NCBI GenBank assembly: GCA_947625315.1
Contig: CANQOE010000051.1
Location: 1 to 8,106, forward strand
DNA: 8,106 nucleotides
Reading direction: 5' to 3'
Source: an uncultured Bacilli bacterium
Lineage (GTDB): Bacteria; Bacillota_I; Bacilli_A; RF39; UBA660
A program made the position numbers and the translations under genes. The notes under the pieces were generated by a model. The model searched no databases. It was not told where the DNA came from and worked only from the letters and a program-made list of their open reading frames with translations. Positions 1 through 6,030 of this stretch are shown piece after piece; within the stretch, counting starts at the first letter, position 1; the number at the start of each line of letters is the position of its first letter.

Positions 1-110
1 TATCAGTCATTATGTTTAACACAACTTTTGCAAAAAAAAAAGAAGCAATGAATTTTACTTCATCACCCCTTAATGTTTAAGAACCCAAATTTTAAAAAAG
101 TTTGCTTTTT
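1..110. other. Upstream non-coding region, possibly the end of an unseen gene
   Basis: I see no convincing gene here. One plus-strand frame is open from the left edge to a TAA at 78-80 and could be the last ~25 codons of an upstream gene, but it contains a 10-A run and is too short to judge. AAAAAAG (94-100) and CTTTTTT (105-111) can pair around a TTTG loop and run into T residues. That would be a weak terminator with a single G-C pair. The octamer ATGTTTAA occurs at 12-19 and 73-80. Confidence 0.3.
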
Positions 111-140
111 TTCATTTACTTTTCACAAATATGTTATAAT
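111..140 (+). promoter_or_regulatory. Extended -10 sigma-A promoter of the two-component operon
   Basis: A perfect TATAAT lies at 135-140, preceded by TG at 132-133 (TGn-TATAAT, the extended -10 form). The best -35 is a poor TTCATT at 111-116 with an 18-bp spacer, as is usual for extended -10 promoters. The expected transcription start near 147 gives a leader of about 17 nt that just includes the Shine-Dalgarno site at 151-157. Confidence 0.7.
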
Positions 141-163
141 ATATTTACTAAGAGGTGAAACCT

Positions 164-823
164 ATGAATGTTTTAATATGTGATGATGAAGAATTAATAC
201 GCAATGTTATAAAAGAATATCTATTATTAGAAGGTTATAAAGCCTTTGAAGCATCTAATGGTTTAGAAGCTTTAGATATTGTTAAAAAAGAAAATATTGA
301 TTTAATTATTATGGATATTATGATGCCTAAAATGGATGGTTATCAAGCTACTAAAGAAATTAAAGAAATTAAAAATATTCCCTTTATTATGTTAAGTGCT
401 CGTAGTGAAGAGTTTGATAAACTTTTAGGTTTTGATTTAGGCATAGATGATTATGTAACTAAACCTTTTTCGCCAAAAGAACTTGTTGCTCGTATTAAAG
501 CCATTTTAAAGCGAAATAATGAAAAAACTAATTTCTATTCTTATGAAGATTTAGTTTTAGATGATTTAGCTCATGAAGCCCGAATAAAAAAACAAGTGTT
601 ACCTCTTACTCCTAAAGAATATGACTTATTAAAATATTTTTTTCAAAATAAAAATATTGCCCTATCTCGCGAATTAATCTTAAATAATGTTTGGGGCTAT
701 GATTTTTATGGGGATGACAGAACAATTGATACCCATATTAAAACATTGCGCATGAATTTAGGACCATATCGTCATTTAATAAAAACAATTCGAGGAATGG
801 GGTATAAATTTGAAATCAAATAA
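164..823 (+). CDS. OmpR/PhoB-family DNA-binding response regulator
   Basis: This is a cytoplasmic transcription factor of 219 residues, normal length for the OmpR/PhoB family. The receiver domain (about 1-115) shows the acidic pair D7/D8, the phospho-acceptor D51 in 'IIMDIMMP', the switch Ser in 'LSAR' (S78) and the K100-P101 pair. The C-terminal winged helix (about 125-219) carries the 'LTPKEYDLL' and 'TIDTHIKTLR' recognition region and the wing 'IRGMGYKFE'. I chose ATG 164 rather than GTG 155 because AGAGGTG (151-157) is the ribosome site at the correct distance from 164 and itself contains that GTG. The kinase gene directly downstream is the cognate partner. The target genes are not visible. 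PhoP/VicR-like symbols would be guesses. Confidence 0.95.
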   Translation: MNVLICDDEELIRNVIKEYLLLEGYKAFEASNGLEALDIVKKENIDLIIMDIMMPKMDGYQATKEIKEIKNIPFIMLSARSEEFDKLLGFDLGIDDYVTKPFSPKELVARIKAILKRNNEKTNFYSYEDLVLDDLAHEARIKKQVLPLTPKEYDLLKYFFQNKNIALSRELILNNVWGYDFYGDDRTIDTHIKTLRMNLGPYRHLIKTIRGMGYKFEIK

Positions 824-2186
824 ATCAATTAGTTTAAATTTAAAAACTTTAATATACTTATTAGTTTTTAGTATTACTATTTTAATTTTTTTAGCTTTTA
901 GTTTTAATTTATTTTTTAAAGTAAGTTATGAACACCACCAAGAAAAAAAGATTAAAACTTTAGCTACTTCTCTAATAGATTATTCGCATTTAGAAATAAT
1001 TACCAAATTAGAACAAATTGTCTTTGAAAATAGCGTTTGTGCTAATTATGTGACATCTACGGCTACTTATCGCTATAACACTTTAATGGTTGGGTGTAAT
1101 TTAAATCAAAATTCTCAAATATATGAACTAGAAAATACGATGATTAAATCTTCTAAAGCTATTAATTATATTAAATTAGTTGATGATACCAATAATTCTA
1201 AAGCTTTATTAAGTGGTATTAAAGTGGCTAATGGTTATATATTTTTATATTCTCCCTTAGAAGATGTTAATTCTACATCCTTATTTAATGGATCTTTAAT
1301 ATTCTTAACTATTGGTTTTATTATTATTTCTTGTCTTGTTTCTTATTTTTTATCTTTTAAAATAACTAAACCTATTACGAATATAACTAAACAAGCTAAA
1401 TCTCTAGGAGAAGGCAAATATAATTTAGAACTTCCTTCCAGTGGCATTAAAGAAATAGATGAACTATCTAATACTTTAAAACATGTTGGTACTGATTTAT
1501 CTAAAATCGATGAATTAAGACGTGATTTAATGGCTAATGTTTCTCATGATTTAAAAACTCCCTTAACCATGATTAAAGCTTATGCCGAAATGATTAAAGA
1601 TATATCTTATAAAGATAAAGATAAAATGACTAAAGATTTAGATGTTATAATTTCGGAAACTGATAGGTTAACTATATTAGTTAATGATATTTTAGAATTA
1701 TCTAAAATGCAAAATGAAGCTTCAAAATTAAAACTTGAGAAATTTGATTTAGTAGAACTAATTCAAGAAATTATTACTAAATATGAAATATTAAAAATAA
1801 CAGAAAATTATCAATTTATTTTAGATTTGCCATCTAAAGCTCTAATTAAAGCTGATAAAAATAAATTAGCTCAAGTAATATATAATTTAATTAATAATGC
1901 CATAAATTATACTGGGGATGATAAATTAGTTTATGTAACTTTAAAAAAAACTAAAAAAGAATATATTTTAAGTATTAAAGATACTGGTAAAGGAATAGAT
2001 AAAGAAGAAATACCTTATATCTGGGATAAATATTATAAGAAATCTAAAAAACATCAAAGAAATGTTATTTCTACAGGTTTAGGTCTATCTATTGTTAAAG
2101 AAATATTAACTAAACATCACTTTGATTATGGTGTAGAAAGTCAAAAAAATAAAGGAACAACCTTTTATTTCAAAATAAAAATCTAA
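810..2186 (+). CDS. Membrane sensor histidine kinase, partner of the upstream regulator
   Basis: This 458-residue kinase has a transmembrane helix at about 12-36, an extracellular sensor loop (about 37-158), a second helix at about 160-183, then HAMP (about 184-236). The HisKA dimerisation box is 'MANVSHDLKTP' with phospho-acceptor H246. The HATPase domain has the N box (N359, N362/N363), G1 box 'DTGKGI' (391-396), a divergent F box 'IWDKYYK' and G2 box 'STGLGLS' (421-427). All the residues needed for autophosphorylation are present. The start is TTG 810, 14 nt inside the regulator gene, with GAGGAATGGGG at 792-802 as ribosome site. No in-frame ATG exists near the first helix. The overlap indicates translational coupling. 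The loop holds only two cysteines, C77 and C96, which could form a disulfide. The signal sensed is unknown. Confidence 0.94.
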   Translation: MKSNKSISLNLKTLIYLLVFSITILIFLAFSFNLFFKVSYEHHQEKKIKTLATSLIDYSHLEIITKLEQIVFENSVCANYVTSTATYRYNTLMVGCNLNQNSQIYELENTMIKSSKAINYIKLVDDTNNSKALLSGIKVANGYIFLYSPLEDVNSTSLFNGSLIFLTIGFIIISCLVSYFLSFKITKPITNITKQAKSLGEGKYNLELPSSGIKEIDELSNTLKHVGTDLSKIDELRRDLMANVSHDLKTPLTMIKAYAEMIKDISYKDKDKMTKDLDVIISETDRLTILVNDILELSKMQNEASKLKLEKFDLVELIQEIITKYEILKITENYQFILDLPSKALIKADKNKLAQVIYNLINNAINYTGDDKLVYVTLKKTKKEYILSIKDTGKGIDKEEIPYIWDKYYKKSKKHQRNVISTGLGLSIVKEILTKHHFDYGVESQKNKGTTFYFKIKI

Positions 2187-2620
2187 TCTATCTTCCCTAA
2201 AAGATAATCAGCACTAATATTATATTTTTTACAAATTGTATATAAGGCATGTAAAGAAATTAAAACATTGCCTTTTTCATATTCTGAAATAATAGTTCTT
2301 GCAACATTTATTTTTTCCGCTAGTTTAGCTTGAGTAAGTTTTTGACTTTTTCGAAATTCTTTTAATCTATTTCCTACTTTAACTTTATCAATTGATTTTT
2401 TATAATTTTTATAATTTTTTTCCGTATTAAAATCAAATATATAATCTAAAGATACATTTAAATAATTACATAAAGTATTTAAATGTTTTAAAGGTATTAG
2501 AGTATATTCCATTTCGTATAAACTATAAGTGCCTCTTTCTATTCCTATTACTTTCGCCATTTCTTCTTGAGTTAAACCTACTCTTTCTCTTAAACTTTTT
2601 AATTTAAATCCATAATTCAT
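2183..2620 (-). CDS. XRE-family regulator with two tandem helix-turn-helix domains
   Basis: This 145-residue protein has two Cro/C1-type (XRE) DNA-binding domains and almost nothing else. The first spans about 7-62 ('LRERVGLTQEEMAKVIGIER', ending 'VSLDYIFD'). The second spans about 84-141 ('LKEFRKSQKLTQAKLAEKIN', ending 'ISADYLLG'). One polypeptide carrying two recognition helices could bind a palindrome as a monomer or bind two neighbouring sites. I set the start at ATG 2620 because GGTGG lies 5 nt upstream. A longer reading from TTG 2713 would add 31 residues encoded in the promoter region and unlike the family. The gene is divergent from the surface-protein gene, with 132 bp between them, so it is a plausible repressor of that gene (inference). 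Its stop overlaps the kinase stop by 4 bp. Confidence 0.9.
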   Translation of the reverse strand: MNYGFKLKSLRERVGLTQEEMAKVIGIERGTYSLYEMEYTLIPLKHLNTLCNYLNVSLDYIFDFNTEKNYKNYKKSIDKVKVGNRLKEFRKSQKLTQAKLAEKINVARTIISEYEKGNVLISLHALYTICKKYNISADYLLGKID

Positions 2621-2670
2621 ATTATCCACCAAATATATTTTCTCATAGACTTCAAATACATAAATACTAT

Positions 2671-2700
2671 TGCATAAAATATTGGAGTTTTTCTTGACAA
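2671..2700 (-). promoter_or_regulatory. Possible promoter of the XRE regulator
   Basis: On the minus strand TTGTCA (2700-2695) matches five of six -35 positions, followed 18 bp later by TATGCA (2676-2671), a three-of-six -10. This -35 is almost superimposed on the -35 of the opposing surface-gene promoter, so the two promoters would compete for polymerase. The weak -10 keeps confidence low. Confidence 0.3.
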
Positions 2701-2722
2701 TAAAACTTTTCAAGTTTATAAT
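2694..2722 (+). promoter_or_regulatory. Perfect consensus sigma-A promoter of the surface-protein gene
   Basis: TTGACA at 2694-2699 and TATAAT at 2717-2722 are separated by exactly 17 bp, the full consensus with optimal spacing. The expected transcription start is near 2729, giving a 24-nt leader. A promoter this strong is normally held in check, and a palindrome lies in its spacer. Confidence 0.85.
2703..2717. promoter_or_regulatory. 15-bp palindrome, candidate XRE operator
   Basis: AAACTTTTCAAGTTT is a perfect inverted repeat with 6-bp arms (AAACTT/AAGTTT) around TTC. It fills most of the spacer and touches the first base of the -10. A second, imperfect inverted repeat (CTTGACAA 2693-2700 with TTTTCAAG 2707-2714, one mismatch) overlaps the -35. 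Binding by the adjacent double-XRE protein would block the promoter. The link between protein and site is inferred from position only. Confidence 0.45.
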
Positions 2723-2752
2723 TAATATATAAACTGGGAAGGAAGATAATAA

Positions 2753-4189
2753 GTGAAAGATAAAGGAATAAAATTTGAAACATTAAGAAAACCAAAATTA
2801 ATAAGAAATTTAGTAATATTATTTATGATAACTTTTATAGGAAGTGCAATATATTTTAAAACAAGTAGTGCTAAATATCAAACAACGCAAGTAATACCTA
2901 TAATAAATACCAAAGTAGTAAATAAGCCCTGGTGGACTTTAAATATAACAAAAGATAATGAACAGACAACAATTAAAAGTAGTGGAACAATAGAAAATAA
3001 TGAATATATATTTGAAAGTTATGCAATACCAGAAGGATATGATATAGGAAATGTAACGTGTACAAGAAGAGATAATAATGTTCCCGAAGAAGAAATAACT
3101 TTAACAAATGAAAGTAATAAAATAAAAATAACAGATAATTCTAAAAAAAGAGGAACAATATGTGAAGTAACCATAAGAGAATTATTAAATCATAAAATAT
3201 TAGCCGATAATACACTTCAAAATGAAAATCCGGATTTTAGTAAAACAAGTTGTTTAAAAGGTTTTAATACTACAAATCATAGTGAAGGCGATTGCGGAGT
3301 AGAAGAAAATGGCTTATATAAAGCTGAAGATGATTATGGAACAACCTATTATTATCGAGGAAGTATAAATAACAACTGGGTAAAATTTGGACAAGATAGC
3401 AATGGACAAGATATTTGGTGGAGAATAATCAGAATAAATGGAAATGGAACAGCAAGATTAATTTATGCTGGAGTAGGGAATTTAAAAGAAGTAAGTAGTC
3501 AAGAAGGATACTTTATGAATAATTATGGAATAAATAAACAAACATATTCATTTTTATCAAATAATTATACATATAATCAAGCAGAATATGCGGGATATAT
3601 GTACACTGAAGGACAAGATAAAGGATTTGATAATAATAGTGAAGCCAAAACTCAAATAGATGAATGGTATAAAACAAATTTAAATGAAGAAACTTATCTT
3701 ATAGATGGAGCAACAGGCTTCTGTGGAGATAGAAGTAGGGTAATTGGAGTAGGGATAGGAAGTAATGAGACAAATTTTGGAGCATATGGTAGATTGGTAT
3801 CAAACAAACAACCAAGTTATATATGTCCAGATAAAATAAATGATTTATATACAACACCATTAGATACAAATGATGGTAATAAGAAATTGAAATATCCAGT
3901 AGGAATGATAACAGCAGATGAAGTAGCTTTTGCCGGAGGAGTGAACCAAAAGAATAACTATGGCTATTGGCTATATACGGGAAGTTCTTATTGGAATCTT
4001 TCACCATTCAACTTTAATAATGGTAGTTTGTACATGTTCGCCCTTGACATTTTCGGCAATCTGCTTCCAGGCTTTGTCAACGATAATGGTGGTATTCGTC
4101 CGGTTGTCAATCTGAAGGCTGGTGTAACAATTGCTGATGGAGGAAATGGTACTATTAACAATCCATATTTAATAGAAATTTATGAATGA
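2753..4189 (+). CDS. Secreted or anchored surface protein with variable C-type-lectin-like C-terminus
   Basis: This 478-residue protein has a basic N-terminus and one hydrophobic segment (about 17-36) followed by 'TSSAKYQTT', which may be a signal-peptidase site after A40 or an uncleaved anchor. The rest would be outside the cell. Residues 45-150 look like a beta-rich N-terminal domain. Residues 199-240 hold 'YYYRGSINNNWVKF' and 'WWRIIRINGNGTARLIYAG'. The C-terminal part (about 380-470) has 'YPVGMITADEVAFAGG', 'YWNLSP' and 'GGIRPVVNLK', as in folds related to C-type lectins/formylglycine-generating enzyme. Six cysteines (103, 137, 167, 181, 324, 358) could pair in three disulfides. The start is GTG 2753, with AAGGAAG at 2739-2745. 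Codons (ATA, AGA, GGA) differ from the flanking plus-strand genes, which prefer ATT, CGT and GGT. The function is unknown; binding or adhesion is inferred. Confidence 0.85.
   Translation: MKDKGIKFETLRKPKLIRNLVILFMITFIGSAIYFKTSSAKYQTTQVIPIINTKVVNKPWWTLNITKDNEQTTIKSSGTIENNEYIFESYAIPEGYDIGNVTCTRRDNNVPEEEITLTNESNKIKITDNSKKRGTICEVTIRELLNHKILADNTLQNENPDFSKTSCLKGFNTTNHSEGDCGVEENGLYKAEDDYGTTYYYRGSINNNWVKFGQDSNGQDIWWRIIRINGNGTARLIYAGVGNLKEVSSQEGYFMNNYGINKQTYSFLSNNYTYNQAEYAGYMYTEGQDKGFDNNSEAKTQIDEWYKTNLNEETYLIDGATGFCGDRSRVIGVGIGSNETNFGAYGRLVSNKQPSYICPDKINDLYTTPLDTNDGNKKLKYPVGMITADEVAFAGGVNQKNNYGYWLYTGSSYWNLSPFNFNNGSLYMFALDIFGNLLPGFVNDNGGIRPVVNLKAGVTIADGGNGTINNPYLIEIYE
3985..4130 (+). other. Candidate DGR-type variable region inside the surface-protein gene
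   Basis: Boundaries are approximate. Codons 419-443 (4007-4081) have 11 of 25 ending in C and one ending in A, whereas codons 81-105 of the same gene have none ending in C and 14 ending in A. By hand count, 4021-4080 contains 10 A and 27 G+C of 60, against 25 A and 17 G+C in 3001-3060. Many codons are NNC/NNT forms expected from mutated AAC/AAT (TTC, TAC, GCC, GAC, GGC, CTT, GTC). The 3' part (about 4087-4126) is a constant-looking G+C-richer stretch encoding GGIRPVVNLKAG. After it the gene returns to A-rich codons. Neither a template repeat nor a reverse transcriptase is in the window. Confidence 0.5.
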
Positions 4190-4208
4190 TATATTATAAC
4201 TTAAAACT

Positions 4209-4231
4209 TCCAACTTTTAGTTGGATTTTTT
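4209..4231 (+). terminator. Intrinsic terminator of the surface-protein gene
   Basis: TCCAAC (4209-4214) pairs perfectly with GTTGGA (4220-4225) around TTTTA, and six T residues follow (4226-4231). It lies 20 bp after the stop codon. It is a textbook rho-independent terminator for such low-G+C DNA and separates this gene from the pyrophosphatase gene. Confidence 0.85.
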
Positions 4232-4298
4232 ATCTTTATATCTCTTTTCTTTTCTCTTGATTTATGATATTATTAAAATACGAAAGGGGAAAATAATT

Positions 4299-5918
4299 AT
4301 GTCTACTTTTATATTTGGCCATAAAAACCCAGATACAGATACAGTTGTATCATCTATTGCTTTATCATATCTTTTAAATGAAGAAGGAAAGAATACTATA
4401 CCTAAAGTGTTAGGTCATATAAATCAAGAAACGGCTTTTGTTTTAAATTATTTTGGAGTTACGCCTCCTGATTATTTAAATGATACTAAAGTACGTATTA
4501 AAGATATTAAATATAATAAAAGAGCTTTTATTAATGAACAAGACTCCATATACAATGCTTTTAATTTCATGCAAAAACAAAATATTACCGCTATACCTCT
4601 GGTGGATTCAAAAAAACAATTAAAAGGCTTAGTAACATTAAAAGAAATTGCTAAATATTTAATCAATGGTAATAAAGAAGAAATTGATACAACTTATGAT
4701 AATATTTTAGCAAGTATAAATGGAACAACTTGTTTAAAATTTGATGATAATATTGTTGGTCGGGCAATGGTTGCTAGTTACCAATCTAAAACTTTTCAAG
4801 AAGAAGTTAAATTAACTTCTAAAGATATTTTAATTGTTGGGGACCGTTATAAAATAATTGAATATGCTTTAAAAAGTAAAGTTAAACTTATTATTTTAAC
4901 TGGTAGTCATGTTTTACCTTTAAAATTATATAAATTAGCTCAAAAAAACAAAGTTAATGTCATTATCAGCAGTCACAATAGTTTAGATACAGCGACAAAA
5001 ATAATTTTAAGTAATAAAATTATCAGTATTAATATAAATACAAAACCGATAATGGTTCATAATCGGGATTATCGTACTGACTTTATTAGTTTAGCTCATA
5101 AAATAGGTCATACTAATTATCCCGTTGTTAATAGTAAAATGGAATGTCTGGGTTTAATTAAAGTAACTAGTATCGATAATTATACTCCTCAAGATGTTAT
5201 TCTAGTGGACCATAATAGTTTAAGTCAAAGTGCTATAGGTATTGAAGAAGCTAATATTGTGGAAATAATTGATCATCATAACTTAGCCAATAGCAGTACC
5301 ACAACCCCTATTAATTTTCATTGTATGCCCGTTGGTTGTACTTCTACGATTATTTATAACATGTTTAAAGATCGTAAAGTTACTATACCTAAACATATCG
5401 CGGGTTTAATGTTAAGTGCTATTTTATCGGATACTTTAATTTTTAAATCACCCACTACTACGGAAGATGATATTTTCGCGGCTACTAAGTTAGCTAAATT
5501 AGCCAAAGTTAAAATAGATGATTATGCTTATTTAATGTTTAAGGCATCTTCATCTGTTAAAGGTTTAACGCCTCGTGATTTAATTAATCAAGACTTTAAA
5601 ACCTATAGTATTGGTAATGCTTCCTTAGGAATTTCCCAAGTAATAACTATGGATTTTGAGGAAATAAAAGCTAATATGGATGAATACATTAAAACTTTAG
5701 ATGAAATTAAAAGTACCAATTATTTATGCGTTGTTCTCTTTATCACGGATATTTATCAAAATGGTTCATATGTAATTTATAATTCCAATAGTAAAAATAT
5801 AATCGCGGAAGCTTTTGATTTAGATAATATTGAAGAAGGAACTTTTATCCCGGAATTAGTAAGTCGTAAGAAACAAATGCTTCCTAGTATTTTAGAAGTT
5901 ATGAATAAAAGAGTCTAA
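4299..5918 (+). CDS. Family II manganese-dependent inorganic pyrophosphatase with CBS and DRTGG domains
   Basis: This cytoplasmic enzyme hydrolyses pyrophosphate to phosphate, pulling biosynthetic reactions forward. The 539-residue length fits the CBS-pyrophosphatase subgroup; the plain enzyme is about 310. The DHH domain begins with 'GHKNPDTDT' (metal ligands H8, D12, D14) and, after the insert, continues with 'VDHN' (D304), 'IIDHHN' (D325-H326-H327), 'GCTST' (346-350) and 'SDTLIFKSPT' (377-386). The DHHA2 domain ends with 'SRKKQ' (522-526), the phosphate-binding signature. The insert holds CBS1 (about 68-122), a DRTGG-like domain (about 130-240, 'VGDRYKIIEYA') and CBS2 (about 243-295). Such inserts are known to bind adenine nucleotides (AMP/ADP inhibit; diadenosine polyphosphates activate forms with DRTGG). 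The start is ATG 4299, with AAAGGGGA at 4283-4290. A possible -10, TATGAT (4263-4268), lacks a good -35. Confidence 0.96.
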   Translation: MSTFIFGHKNPDTDTVVSSIALSYLLNEEGKNTIPKVLGHINQETAFVLNYFGVTPPDYLNDTKVRIKDIKYNKRAFINEQDSIYNAFNFMQKQNITAIPLVDSKKQLKGLVTLKEIAKYLINGNKEEIDTTYDNILASINGTTCLKFDDNIVGRAMVASYQSKTFQEEVKLTSKDILIVGDRYKIIEYALKSKVKLIILTGSHVLPLKLYKLAQKNKVNVIISSHNSLDTATKIILSNKIISININTKPIMVHNRDYRTDFISLAHKIGHTNYPVVNSKMECLGLIKVTSIDNYTPQDVILVDHNSLSQSAIGIEEANIVEIIDHHNLANSSTTTPINFHCMPVGCTSTIIYNMFKDRKVTIPKHIAGLMLSAILSDTLIFKSPTTTEDDIFAATKLAKLAKVKIDDYAYLMFKASSSVKGLTPRDLINQDFKTYSIGNASLGISQVITMDFEEIKANMDEYIKTLDEIKSTNYLCVVLFITDIYQNGSYVIYNSNSKNIIAEAFDLDNIEEGTFIPELVSRKKQMLPSILEVMNKRV

Positions 5919-5922
5919 AATC

Positions 5923-5986
5923 TATTTTAGTATATAAAAATAACTTAGTAAAAATGAAGAGTTATTTTAATACATAAAAATAACTT
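5923..5986. repeat. Two 24-bp direct repeats 40 bp apart, with a pairing arm between them
   Basis: 5923-5946 and 5963-5986 agree at 22 of 24 positions (differences at 5930/5970 and 5933/5973). Each contains AAAATAACT (5937-5945 and 5977-5985), and AGTTATTTT (5960-5968) between them is its exact reverse complement. Two 9-bp A+T-rich stems are therefore possible and mutually exclusive. The first might weakly terminate the pyrophosphatase transcript. The second copy runs into the -35 of the next promoter. Confidence 0.75.
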
Positions 5987-6013
5987 GACAAAATAATAAT
6001 GCTAAGATATAAT
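5985..6013 (+). promoter_or_regulatory. Perfect consensus sigma-A promoter of the ATPase gene
   Basis: TTGACA (5985-5990) and TATAAT (6008-6013) are separated by 17 bp. The expected start near 6020 would leave only about 11 nt before ATG 6031, placing the GGTGA ribosome site (6020-6024) at the very 5' end of the message. Confidence 0.85.
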
Positions 6014-6030
6014 AATATTGGTGAAACAAA

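Noticed and set aside
1..10. Minus-strand gene starting with ATG at position 10
   Set aside because: No ribosome site precedes it and only three codons are visible.
155..163. GTG at 155 as start of the response regulator
   Set aside because: It is part of the AGAGGTG ribosome site that serves ATG 164, and receiver domains normally begin just before the first strand, as with ATG 164.
2621..2713. N-terminal extension of the XRE regulator from TTG 2713
   Set aside because: The extra 31 residues lie in the divergent promoter region and are unlike XRE proteins. ATG 2620 has a GGTGG site at the right distance.
3699..4007. Minus-strand open frame of 102 codons inside the surface gene
   Set aside because: The product is low-complexity Leu/Tyr/His-rich sequence antisense to a well-supported gene, so it is a shadow frame.
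4187..4204. Mycoplasma-type code (TGA read as Trp), extending the surface protein to TAA 4202-4204
   Set aside because: All 11 Trp codons placed in the window are TGG and none is TGA, so the standard code is the simpler reading.
4209..4231. Hairpin after the surface gene as a DGR cruciform element
   Set aside because: It is about 80 bp after the proposed variable region and is followed directly by six T residues, which fits an ordinary terminator better.
4221..4298. Longer pyrophosphatase start at 4221
   Set aside because: It begins within the terminator hairpin. Family II pyrophosphatases start directly before the GHxxPDTD motif, and AAAGGGGA supports ATG 4299.
4472..4666. Minus-strand open frame of 64 codons inside the pyrophosphatase gene
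   Set aside because: It is antisense to conserved coding sequence and shows no recognisable domain.
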